Shown: piece by piece, positions 1 through 6,513 of the stretch | How positions within the stretch are numbered: the first letter of the stretch is position 1 | How the letters are laid out: each line of letters opens with the position of its first letter | NCBI GenBank assembly: GCA_024635735.1 | Contig: JAGXII010000212.1 | Span: forward strand, 1-10,892 | Reading direction: 5' to 3' | DNA length: 10,892 nucleotides | DNA from: Christiangramia sp. | GTDB taxonomy: Bacteria; Bacteroidota; Bacteroidia; Flavobacteriales; Flavobacteriaceae | The notes under the pieces: generated by a model | What the model saw: the letters and a program-made list of their open reading frames with translations, nothing else | Database searches by the model: none | Told to the model about the DNA's origin: nothing | Made by a program: the position numbers and the translations under genes

Positions 1-105
1 AAAATTGGGCCTATAGCACACTTTAATTAGTGGAAACCAGTAATAGAGCATCAGCACTACGGGTGAGCTTTTGTCCTAATTGATTAAAAATAAAATAAAA
101 CACAT
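1..105. other. Left-edge stretch without a recognisable gene
   Basis: All three forward frames reach a stop early (positions 14-16, 24-26 and 28-30), so at most the last few codons of an upstream + strand gene could lie here. I cannot tell which frame, if any, is used. The rest is A/T-rich. I found no TAnnTTTG promoter box before the ATG at 106, so the next gene may be co-transcribed from further upstream. Confidence 0.4.
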
Positions 106-1143
106 ATGAAAACTATTATTTTTTACTTCACACTGGCACTTTGCACATTTAGTACTCAAATTGCTCAATGTCAGGATGAGCCTTCCAAAGAGGAGAAAGG
201 CGAAGCGGTCCTTGAAAATAAAAAAGAAGAGATTATTAAAGATGAAAAGGAAAAGCTTCGAAAGAAAATTGAAAATATCAATGAACGTCTTGAGAAAAAT
301 GAGTTTACCAAAGAGGAAGCTGAAAAATTAAAAAAGAGAGCTGCAGATTTTCATGCAAGAAATATTGAAAATCGTATTGTAATCCTTGAAAATGAGATGG
401 AATTTGAATCCAGAAACGATAATCCAAGTGGATATATAGGTCTTGCCGAAAACGGAAAGGTAATAACCATTCGTGTGAATAATGAACGGGAAAGAAAATA
501 TGACAAAAGAACTACCAGCGATCTGGTGCTGGCTGCAGGCTTTAATCATGCGCTTAGTGAAGGTCAGTCTTTGAATGATTCTGATTTTAAAATAGGTGGC
601 AGCCGATTCTTTGAAATTGGCTGGGCGTGGAAAACCAGAGTTTTTAATAACTCTAACTTTTTGCGGTTGAAGTATGGTTTTTCTTTTCAGTTTAATGGTC
701 TGAAGCCTACTGATAACCGTTATTTTGTAAATAATGACGGAATAGTAACTCTGGAAGACTTTGAATATGACCTGGACAAATCTAAATTCAGAATGGATAA
801 TCTGGTGGTTCCGGTTCATTTTGAATTTGGGCCTTCATCAAAAAATGAAAGTAAAAATTATATTCGATATTCTACAGAAGGAAAGTTAAAGGTAGGACTT
901 GGAGGATATGCAGGATTTAATATAGGAGAGCGCCAGAAACTTAAATATGACTTGGAAGGAGATAAAAGAAAAGATAAACTAAAAGGAGATTATAATACTA
1001 GTGATTTTGTATACGGTCTTAGTGGATATCTTGGATGGGGCTGGGCTACCTTATATGCAAAATATGGTCTAAATCCCATTTTCGAGAGTCCGAATGTCGA
1101 GTTGCATAACTTTTCGCTAGGGTTGAGATTTGATGTGGATTAG
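106..1143 (+). CDS. Putative outer-membrane beta-barrel protein with N-terminal coiled coil
   Basis: I do not recognise a named family for this 345-residue protein. Residues 1 to about 22 look like a signal peptide: Lys2, then a hydrophobic stretch, then a polar Gln/Cys/Gln/Asp region. The only nearby Cys (Cys22) follows Gln, which is a poor lipobox, so cleavage by signal peptidase I is more likely than lipidation. Residues about 26-105 are very rich in Glu and Lys with heptad-like spacing, predicting a long periplasmic helix or coiled coil. From about residue 110 the sequence alternates polar and hydrophobic residues with many Gly and aromatic residues, ending in a Leu-Arg-Phe-Asp strand, as in small barrels of the PorT/outer-membrane beta-barrel group of Bacteroidota. 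Inference: an outer-membrane protein with a periplasmic stalk. The ATG at 106 is chosen because the signal peptide begins there. A hairpin follows the stop. Function is unknown. Confidence 0.75.
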   Translation: MKTIIFYFTLALCTFSTQIAQCQDEPSKEEKGEAVLENKKEEIIKDEKEKLRKKIENINERLEKNEFTKEEAEKLKKRAADFHARNIENRIVILENEMEFESRNDNPSGYIGLAENGKVITIRVNNERERKYDKRTTSDLVLAAGFNHALSEGQSLNDSDFKIGGSRFFEIGWAWKTRVFNNSNFLRLKYGFSFQFNGLKPTDNRYFVNNDGIVTLEDFEYDLDKSKFRMDNLVVPVHFEFGPSSKNESKNYIRYSTEGKLKVGLGGYAGFNIGERQKLKYDLEGDKRKDKLKGDYNTSDFVYGLSGYLGWGWATLYAKYGLNPIFESPNVELHNFSLGLRFDVD

Positions 1144-1158
1144 CCAATTATAAATTTG
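1129..1158 (+). promoter_or_regulatory. Candidate Bacteroidota-type promoter for dnaG
   Basis: TTTG at 1129-1132 and TAAATTTG at 1151-1158 are separated by 18 bases, close to the Bacteroidota sigma-ABfr pattern (TTTG, about 19-21 bases, TAnnTTTG). The -33 element lies inside the last codons of the preceding gene. Transcription would start near 1163-1167, giving dnaG a leader of about 85 bases that contains the 1168-1207 hairpin. Confidence 0.5.
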
Positions 1159-1167
1159 TAATTTTAC

Positions 1168-1213
1168 GGGCTTCAAGACTATGGAAAATTCCATATTTTT
1201 AAAGCCCTTTCTT
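1168..1213 (+). terminator. Hairpin between the barrel gene and dnaG: terminator or leader structure
   Basis: GGGCTT (1168-1173) can pair with AAGCCC (1202-1207). Inside it, TATGGA (1180-1185) pairs with TCCATA (1190-1195), giving a two-tier hairpin followed by a T-rich run from 1208. Position suits a terminator for the barrel gene. Because it lies downstream of the promoter candidate ending at 1158, it could instead act in the dnaG leader. Confidence 0.45.
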
Positions 1214-1250
1214 ATTCATTTTAAAAAGTTATTTTCAAAAGTTAATTGAA

Positions 1251-3206
1251 TTGATCTCAAAAACAACCATAGATAATGTATTCGAGACTTCCCGTGTAGA
1301 GGAAGTGATTGGTGATTTCGTTCAGTTAAAGAAATCGGGGAGTAACCTTAAAGGATTAAGTCCGTTTACAGATGAGCGCACCCCAAGTTTTATGGTATCT
1401 CCTGTGAAACAAATCTGGAAGGATTTTAGTAGCGGGAAAGGCGGAAATGTTGTGGCTTTTTTGATGGAGCATGAGCATTTCACTTACCCCGAGGCTATAA
1501 AGTATCTTGCTAAGAAATACGGAATAGAAATAGAGGAAACAGAACAAAGTGATGAGCAAAAGGAACATGCCAATGAAAGAGAGAGTATGTATCTGGTTTC
1601 CGAATATGCTAATAAATTCTTTCAGGAGTCCCTTCTCGAAACTGATGAAGGCAGGGCAATAGGCCTGAGCTATTTCAAGGAAAGGGGTTTCACTATGGAT
1701 ACCATCAAGAAATTTGATTTAGGATATTCTCCCGATAACTGGGACGCTTTTACGAATAAGGCTCTGGAGGATGGATATCAACTAGAATATCTTGAGAAGA
1801 CCGGCTTAAGCATTGTAAAAGAAGACAAAAAATTCGATCGGTTTAAAGGGAGGGTTATGTTCCCTATTCATTCAATGTCTGGGAGGGTACTTGGTTTTGG
1901 AGGGCGGATTTTATCAAATACCAAAAAGGCCGCGAAATACCTGAATTCGCCCGAGAGTGATATTTACCATAAAAGCAAGGTGCTATATGGTATTTATTAT
2001 GCCAAACAGGCGATTGCCCGGGAAGATAATTGTTATCTGGTTGAAGGATATACAGATGTGATCCAGTTTAATCAAAGCGGGATTGAAAATACCGTTTCCT
2101 CTTCAGGTACTGCTCTAACTTCAGAACAGATACGATTAATCAATCGCCTGACTAAAAATATCACGGTCCTGTTTGACGGGGATGCTGCGGGTACCCGTGC
2201 TTCTCTAAGGGGAATTGATCTTATCCTTGAGCAGGGAATGAATGTGAGAGTTTGCACTTTTCCCGAGGGAGAAGACCCCGATAGTTTCGCAAGGGCAAAT
2301 TCAGAAGAAGAACTCAGAGAGTTTTTGCAGGAAAATTCCAGGGATTTTATCAGTTATAAGGCTTCTCTTTTAATGGAGGAGGCTAAGAGCGATCCTGTGA
2401 AAAAAGCCGAGCTTATCAGGGATATGGTAAACAGTATCTCCAAGATTCCAGATAATATTCAAAGAGAAGTTTACCTTCAGGAATGTTCAAGGATCATGGA
2501 TATTTCAGAAAATGTGCTGTATGCTAGTCTGGCCCAGATTCAGAATAAGGACAAAAGAACTTCTAAGCCTCAAAATAAAAATATGGAAGTGGTGCGGGAA
2601 GAAACTGCGCCTAAGACGAAAGTTGATCATCTTTATATTCTTGAAAGGAATATTATTAAAATTTTAGTGCTTTACGGTAATAAGGAAGAGGACTTTGAAG
2701 ATTTATTGCTGAAGCAAAATGAGGAAACAGGAGAGCTTATACTTGAACCTGAAGTCCAGACCTCAAAAGTATTTGAAAAGATATTTTTGGATCTTCAGGA
2801 AGATGAGATCGCATTTTCAAATAAGGATTTCAGGCAGCTTTATACCCTAATTATTAATAAACTGAATAGTACGGAGGAATTCGCGGTGGGAAATATTATT
2901 AATGACCTCGAGGCTTCTCAGGCGCAGGAAGTTACCGATATTCTAATGCAGGAAGAACAGTATGAACTTCATAGCTGGGATCGTCATGACATTCCTGTAA
3001 AACAAAAGGAACAAACAATTAAGCAGTTTGTGAGTCAGACAATATTAAACCTGCGGCGACACCTTATAGATTGTAAATTGAACGATCTATTAGAAAATAT
3101 CAGAGTAGCCGAAACCGAGGAAGAAAGGACCGATATCAAAAATGAGGTGGTGGGATTCAATAAATTACGAACCCTGTTATCTGAAAGGTTAGGCCGGGTT
3201 ATGTAG
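1251..3206 (+). CDS. dnaG: DNA primase DnaG (zinc-ligand-free N-terminal domain)
   Basis: Primase makes the RNA primers for chromosome replication and works with the DnaB helicase. The 651-residue length is normal. Residues about 1-95 are the CHC2 zinc-ribbon domain. The fold motifs remain (TPSF at 44-47, Gly-rich turn, FLM at 70-72), but the four ligands aligning with E. coli Cys40/His43/Cys61/Cys64 are Ser37, Thr40, Asp58 and Ser61. The polymerase core has RFKGRVMFPI (197-206), and the Toprim domain has VEGYTDVI (264-271), FDGDAAG (308-314) and EGEDPD (339-344). The C-terminal 200 or so residues fit the helicase-binding domain. The start is TTG at 1251: no ATG lies nearby, and the protein then begins Met-Ile-Ser-Lys, as I remember for flavobacterial DnaG. 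The 3' end overlaps the convergent regulator gene by 8 bases. The core catalytic motifs are intact, so it should be active. Confidence 0.96.
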   Translation: MISKTTIDNVFETSRVEEVIGDFVQLKKSGSNLKGLSPFTDERTPSFMVSPVKQIWKDFSSGKGGNVVAFLMEHEHFTYPEAIKYLAKKYGIEIEETEQSDEQKEHANERESMYLVSEYANKFFQESLLETDEGRAIGLSYFKERGFTMDTIKKFDLGYSPDNWDAFTNKALEDGYQLEYLEKTGLSIVKEDKKFDRFKGRVMFPIHSMSGRVLGFGGRILSNTKKAAKYLNSPESDIYHKSKVLYGIYYAKQAIAREDNCYLVEGYTDVIQFNQSGIENTVSSSGTALTSEQIRLINRLTKNITVLFDGDAAGTRASLRGIDLILEQGMNVRVCTFPEGEDPDSFARANSEEELREFLQENSRDFISYKASLLMEEAKSDPVKKAELIRDMVNSISKIPDNIQREVYLQECSRIMDISENVLYASLAQIQNKDKRTSKPQNKNMEVVREETAPKTKVDHLYILERNIIKILVLYGNKEEDFEDLLLKQNEETGELILEPEVQTSKVFEKIFLDLQEDEIAFSNKDFRQLYTLIINKLNSTEEFAVGNIINDLEASQAQEVTDILMQEEQYELHSWDRHDIPVKQKEQTIKQFVSQTILNLRRHLIDCKLNDLLENIRVAETEEERTDIKNEVVGFNKLRTLLSERLGRVM

Positions 3207-3837
3207 TGTTTAATTGCAGTAATCTTGATTGAGTAATAAGATCTGCAACATTATCAACCTTCAGCTTTTTAAGTAATCGGGTCTTGTAAGTACTTACCGT
3301 TTTTTCGTTAATATCAAGAGCTTCCGCGATATCTTTATTTCTTTTTCCTGAGGAAAGAAGGTTTAGAACTTCTGATTCCCGTGTGGAAAGCTTTTTAAAC
3401 TTTGTAATTAAACTCTTACCTCTTGAGATTCCGGAGTTTAATTTTTCAGTAATACTTCTATTGAGATAGATTCCTCCACGTGCAACCTGATAAATGGCCT
3501 TTTCTAAAGTTTCATTATCAGAATGCTTGGAAATATATCCCGCTGCTCCGGCTTTTATAGCACTAAGTGCATACATTTCTTCCGGATGGGAACTAAAAAT
3601 AAGAGTCTTTACTTCTGAAAATTCCTGCTTGATACGCCTTATAGCGTTTATTCCGTTAATTTGTGGGAGATCCAGTTCTACGATTAAAACATCGGGAGCA
3701 TCTTTCTCCAATTGATTAAATAATTGGGTCCCGCTGCCTACTCTTCCGGTGACCTGCAACGCCGGATTATTCTTTAAAACGCATTTAACGCCTTCACAGA
3801 TAATGGGGTGGTGGTCTGCTATTAAAACTCGGTACAT
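3199..3837 (-). CDS. NarL/FixJ-type response regulator with degenerate receiver
   Basis: This 212-residue protein has a receiver domain (about 1-120) and a LuxR-type helix-turn-helix domain (about 146-206, beginning LSTRESEVLNLL and containing the recognition-helix region NEKTVSTYKTRLLKKL). It should be a DNA-binding transcription regulator. The receiver departs from the rule. Aligned with NarL (D-L-I-L-L-D-L-N-M-P), the phosphoacceptor position is Glu54 (codon 3676-3678) in D-V-L-I-V-E-L-D-L-P, and the acidic pair is Asp8-His9 instead of Asp-Asp. The conserved Lys in GYISK is present. Inference: the protein may not be controlled by ordinary phosphorylation, or Glu54 may mimic the phosphorylated state. 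No histidine kinase is visible nearby. It lies downstream of nadE on the same strand with a 116-base gap and overlaps dnaG tail to tail. Target genes are unknown. Confidence 0.9.
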   Translation of the reverse strand: MYRVLIADHHPIICEGVKCVLKNNPALQVTGRVGSGTQLFNQLEKDAPDVLIVELDLPQINGINAIRRIKQEFSEVKTLIFSSHPEEMYALSAIKAGAAGYISKHSDNETLEKAIYQVARGGIYLNRSITEKLNSGISRGKSLITKFKKLSTRESEVLNLLSSGKRNKDIAEALDINEKTVSTYKTRLLKKLKVDNVADLITQSRLLQLNTT

Positions 3838-3848
3838 GATTATAGATT

Positions 3849-3876
3849 AAAAAAAACAAGCAGGGGGTAACTTGTT
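3849..3876 (-). terminator. Possible weak terminator after nadE
   Basis: On the - strand, AACAAG and CTTGTT (complements of 3871-3876 and 3855-3860) form a 6-bp stem around a 10-base loop, followed by eight T. It has terminator form, but the stem is short and A/T-rich and it ends only 11 bases before the regulator start codon. It might instead lie in that gene's leader. No TAnnTTTG promoter box was found in the 116-base gap for the regulator. Confidence 0.3.
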
Positions 3877-3953
3877 GAATATCGTTTTGTTAACCTAAAA
3901 TAATGCTTTCGTTAATTAAAATGTAAAAGTCTTTAACATATTCGATAAGATGT

Positions 3954-4745
3954 TTACTTCTTTAGATGAACGGGTATTTCACAAACAGGAATCGGAAGCA
4001 TTTTATGTCTGTTCGCGGTATTTAACCGGGTATAAATATCAATGACATTTTTTTCTCTTCCTGTAAAGTCAGACGATTTTTTACCAAAATCGGTATTGGT
4101 CATTGCCCATTCCAATTCATCATAATTTGCCCCAATTTGATCCTCATCGCTACGACTGTCTCCAAAAAGACCATCTGTTGGAGCTGCCTGCATTATATCA
4201 TCAATAATATGAAGGTATTTCCCTAATTCGTAGACCTCACTTTTCAGGAGGTCGGCAATTGGGCTAAGGTCTACGCCACCATCTCCATATTTTGTATAAA
4301 AACCTACTCCAAAGTCTTCCACTTTATTACCCGTCCCTGCGACAAGGTATTTGTGAAGACCTGCAAAATAATATAAGGTGGTCATTCTCAATCTTGCTCT
4401 TGTGTTTGCCAGGCTTAGGTGGAGATTATCAGATTGCGGTTCTTCTGGAAGCGTTGATCTAAAACTTTCGTAAACGGGAGTGAGATTGACTTCCAGGCTG
4501 GTTACATTGGCAAAATTATGCTCAAGCTCAGCTATATGTTTTTGTGCTCTGGTAACCTGATTTTTATCCTGATGTATAGGCATCTCAAGACATAGCGTTC
4601 GCAAGCCGGTTTTGGCGCAAAGGGTAGAAGTTACTGCGGAATCAATCCCTCCACTTACTCCAATTACGAATCCATTCATTCCTGCCTGGGTAGCATATTC
4701 TTTTAGCCAGTTTATAATATGATCTGCGACTTTTTCGGTTTGCAT
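3954..4745 (-). CDS. nadE: NAD synthetase, ammonia-type (short form)
   Basis: NadE converts nicotinic acid adenine dinucleotide to NAD using ATP and ammonia, the last step of NAD synthesis, in the cytoplasm. The 263-residue protein has the N-type ATP-pyrophosphatase loop SGGIDS (31-36), NTRARLRM (114-121), GTGNKVED (137-144) and FYTKYGDGGVDLSPI (149-163), all typical of NadE. There is no N-terminal nitrilase-like glutaminase domain, so ammonia must come directly or from a separate glutaminase. The ATG at 4745 sits 36 bases after the likely transcription start of a good promoter candidate. It is divergent from gldB; I recall the same nadE-gldB neighbourhood from Flavobacterium johnsoniae. Nothing appears truncated. 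Confidence 0.95.
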   Translation of the reverse strand: MQTEKVADHIINWLKEYATQAGMNGFVIGVSGGIDSAVTSTLCAKTGLRTLCLEMPIHQDKNQVTRAQKHIAELEHNFANVTSLEVNLTPVYESFRSTLPEEPQSDNLHLSLANTRARLRMTTLYYFAGLHKYLVAGTGNKVEDFGVGFYTKYGDGGVDLSPIADLLKSEVYELGKYLHIIDDIMQAAPTDGLFGDSRSDEDQIGANYDELEWAMTNTDFGKKSSDFTGREKNVIDIYTRLNTANRHKMLPIPVCEIPVHLKK

Positions 4746-4748
4746 AAT

Positions 4749-4781
4749 TTTGGGCGATTAAGTTTGTAAGTAATACCTTTG
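4749..4781 (+). promoter_or_regulatory. Candidate promoter for gldB-gldC
   Basis: TTTG at 4749-4752, a 21-base spacer and TACCTTTG at 4774-4781 match the Bacteroidota promoter pattern. The expected start near 4787 would give gldB a leader of about 65 bases. The -7 box faces, and nearly touches, the oppositely directed -7 box for nadE. Confidence 0.6.
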
Positions 4782-4786
4782 CAGCG

Positions 4787-4817
4787 CAAATCTAATACTT
4801 AAACCCAATTTTTGAAA
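4787..4817 (-). promoter_or_regulatory. Candidate promoter for nadE
   Basis: On the - strand, TTTC (complement of 4814-4817), a 19-base spacer and TAGATTTG (complement of 4787-4794) match the Bacteroidota promoter pattern with one -33 mismatch. Transcription would begin near 4781, about 36 bases before the nadE ATG. Confidence 0.55.
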
Positions 4818-4851
4818 GAGACCGGCGTTAAAGCCTTCATAATAGCTGATT

Positions 4852-5811
4852 ATGCTGAAAAAAATATGCTTTTTCTTATTTATGCTTAGTATCGTTTCCT
4901 GTAATGACGCATCCAGGACCGAGGCTGAAATTGAAAAAATTGATGTGAACTTTAAATTGATAAGGTTTGATCAAAAATTTGCTAATGCCACAAAGGATTC
5001 ACTGTCAAAACTGAAGGAGAATTTCCCTTTTCTGTTTCCTGAGCAGTATCCCGATAGTGTCTGGGTGAACAAACTTTCAGACAGTATTCAGCAGGAATTG
5101 AATACTGAAGTTACAGGCGTTTTTCCTCAGTTTTCAGAAGAAACAGATGAGCTGCACAGCCTTTTTCAGCATGTGAAATATTACTTTCCTGATTTTAAGG
5201 TACCCGATGTCATCACTATAACCTCTGAAGTAGATTATAAGAATAAGGCACTTTATACGGGTGATTACCTCTTTCTTTCATTGGACACTTACCTTGGCGA
5301 AGACCATAAATTTTACATTGGAATTCAGGAATATTTGAAGAAAAATTTTAAAAAGGATCAGATCATACCTGATGCTGCCGGGGAAATAGCTAAAGAATAT
5401 GTACCAAAAGCTGACTCGAGGACGTTCCTCTCTCATATGTTGTATTACGGAAAAATCCTTTATCTAAAAGATCTTTTTATCCCTGATGCCTCAGATGCTG
5501 AAAAAATTGGATATACCCGGGATGAATTAGTTTGGGCGCAGTCAAACGAAGACCAGATTTGGAGATACTTTATAGAAAATGAGGTTATTTACGATACAGA
5601 TTCAGAACTGTACACACGGTTCCTGTATCCCGCTCCATTTTCAAAATTCTATCTTCAGCTGGACAGTGAATCCCCGTCAAGATTGGGGCAGTATGTAGGC
5701 TGGAATATTATCAGGTCTTACATGGAAAAAAATGATGTTTCCGTCAAAAAAATGCTGAACACTTCAGCCGAAGAAATTTTTAATAAAGCAAATTACAAAC
5801 CGAAGAAATAA
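4852..5811 (+). CDS. gldB: Gliding motility lipoprotein GldB
   Basis: GldB is a lipoprotein required for the gliding motility of Flavobacterium johnsoniae and relatives; its biochemical role is not settled. The 319-residue protein starts with a short Lys-containing signal sequence and a lipobox ending Ile-Val-Ser-Cys, with Cys17 as the lipidated residue followed by Asn-Asp. The mature part has the look of the family as I remember it: FKLIRFDQKF near residues 34-43, and a Tyr- and Trp-rich C-terminal half with YVGWNIIRSYM. Its TAA overlaps the gldC ATG by one base (TAATG), so the two genes are translationally coupled. Presence of gldB suggests, but does not prove, gliding; some non-gliding flavobacteria keep gld genes. 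Confidence 0.9.
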   Translation: MLKKICFFLFMLSIVSCNDASRTEAEIEKIDVNFKLIRFDQKFANATKDSLSKLKENFPFLFPEQYPDSVWVNKLSDSIQQELNTEVTGVFPQFSEETDELHSLFQHVKYYFPDFKVPDVITITSEVDYKNKALYTGDYLFLSLDTYLGEDHKFYIGIQEYLKKNFKKDQIIPDAAGEIAKEYVPKADSRTFLSHMLYYGKILYLKDLFIPDASDAEKIGYTRDELVWAQSNEDQIWRYFIENEVIYDTDSELYTRFLYPAPFSKFYLQLDSESPSRLGQYVGWNIIRSYMEKNDVSVKKMLNTSAEEIFNKANYKPKK

Positions 5812-6149
5812 TGGCTAGTTATAAAAAATCTGAAATTAATATAGAAGTAGTTACCGATGAAAATCACGTTCCGGAGGAAATTACCTGGAGTGCAGAAGAC
5901 GGTAATATTTATAAAGAAGAATCTAAAGCGGTGATGCTTTCTGTATGGGATAATAAGCAGCAGGAAACGCTTCGCATTGACCTTTGGACTAAAGATATGC
6001 CTGTGGATGAGATGAAAAAATTCTTTCATCAAACCCTGGTTTCTATGAGTGATACCTATTACAGGGCCACGCAGGATGATAAAATGCGTGATACGATGAA
6101 AGATTTCTGCGATTATTTTGCGGAAAAAACCGAGATTAAAGAGCAATAA
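5811..6149 (+). CDS. gldC: Gliding motility protein GldC
   Basis: GldC is a small protein encoded directly after gldB in flavobacteria and needed for full gliding; its mechanism is not known. This 112-residue acidic protein has no signal peptide or membrane segment, suggesting a cytoplasmic location. Family-like features are a beta-rich first half (SEINIEVV near 7-14, then AVMLSVWD and LRIDLWTKDMPVDEMKKFF) and a helical C-terminal half. It starts in the gldB stop codon and is followed with zero spacing by the next gene's TTG. A 120-residue open frame covers it on the other strand but is a shadow. Confidence 0.9.
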   Translation: MASYKKSEINIEVVTDENHVPEEITWSAEDGNIYKEESKAVMLSVWDNKQQETLRIDLWTKDMPVDEMKKFFHQTLVSMSDTYYRATQDDKMRDTMKDFCDYFAEKTEIKEQ

Positions 6150-6509
6150 TTGCAAAAACTGATTTTTGTTTACAATGCTAATTCGGGAAAACCGAATGCT
6201 TATCTGGATATGATCCGTAAAATAATTAGGCCTTCCACTTATTCCTGTGATCTGTGCTCCCTTACCTATGGAAAGTTTTCAGAAAAAACTGAGTGGAAAA
6301 AATTCAGAAAAAATCTGGATGCGGAAACTGAGTTTCTTCACAAAGACGAATTTCAAAAGAAATACGCGTCCAAATTCGGATATAAATTCGAGTTTCCTAT
6401 TGTGCTTATAAGCGGTGAAAGAGACCTGGAAATCCTGGTGAATAAAAATGAACTTTCTGCAATGGAAGATCCTTCTCAGTTAATAGAAATTATTAAGGAA
6501 AGACTTTGA
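6150..6509 (+). CDS. Conserved small CxxC protein of unknown function
   Basis: I know of no demonstrated function. I recall similar proteins in other flavobacteria, sometimes labelled 'GTPase', but no G-motif is present to support that. The 119-residue protein starts with a beta strand (KLIFVYNANSG, residues 3-13), then has a Cys33-x-x-Cys36 pair in STYSCDLCSLTYG, a Lys-rich middle with a conserved-looking EFLHKDEF (61-68), another strand (FPIVLISG) and a C-terminal helix. The alternating strand/helix plan with a CxxC resembles a thioredoxin-like fold, but the Cys pair is not at the usual end of the first strand, so this is weak inference. The start is TTG immediately after the gldC stop; the next in-frame Met is residue 21. 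It is the last gene of the gldB operon and ends 4 bases from convergent engB. Confidence 0.8.
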   Translation: MQKLIFVYNANSGKPNAYLDMIRKIIRPSTYSCDLCSLTYGKFSEKTEWKKFRKNLDAETEFLHKDEFQKKYASKFGYKFEFPIVLISGERDLEILVNKNELSAMEDPSQLIEIIKERL

Positions 6510-6513
6510 TAAA

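Noticed and set aside
328..819. A 163-codon open frame on the - strand inside the barrel gene
   Set aside because: It lies wholly within the 106-1143 gene, whose signal peptide and coiled coil support the + strand. No motif or promoter supports the antisense frame.
5793..6155. A 120-codon open frame on the - strand covering all of gldC
   Set aside because: It mirrors gldC exactly, is rich in Phe/Ile/His as antisense frames of A/T-rich genes are, and matches no family. It is a shadow of a well-supported gene.
6150..6509. GTPase annotation for the small gene after gldC
   Set aside because: I remember this label on similar proteins, but there is no P-loop, DxxG or NKxD motif in the 119 residues, so the name is not supported by the sequence.
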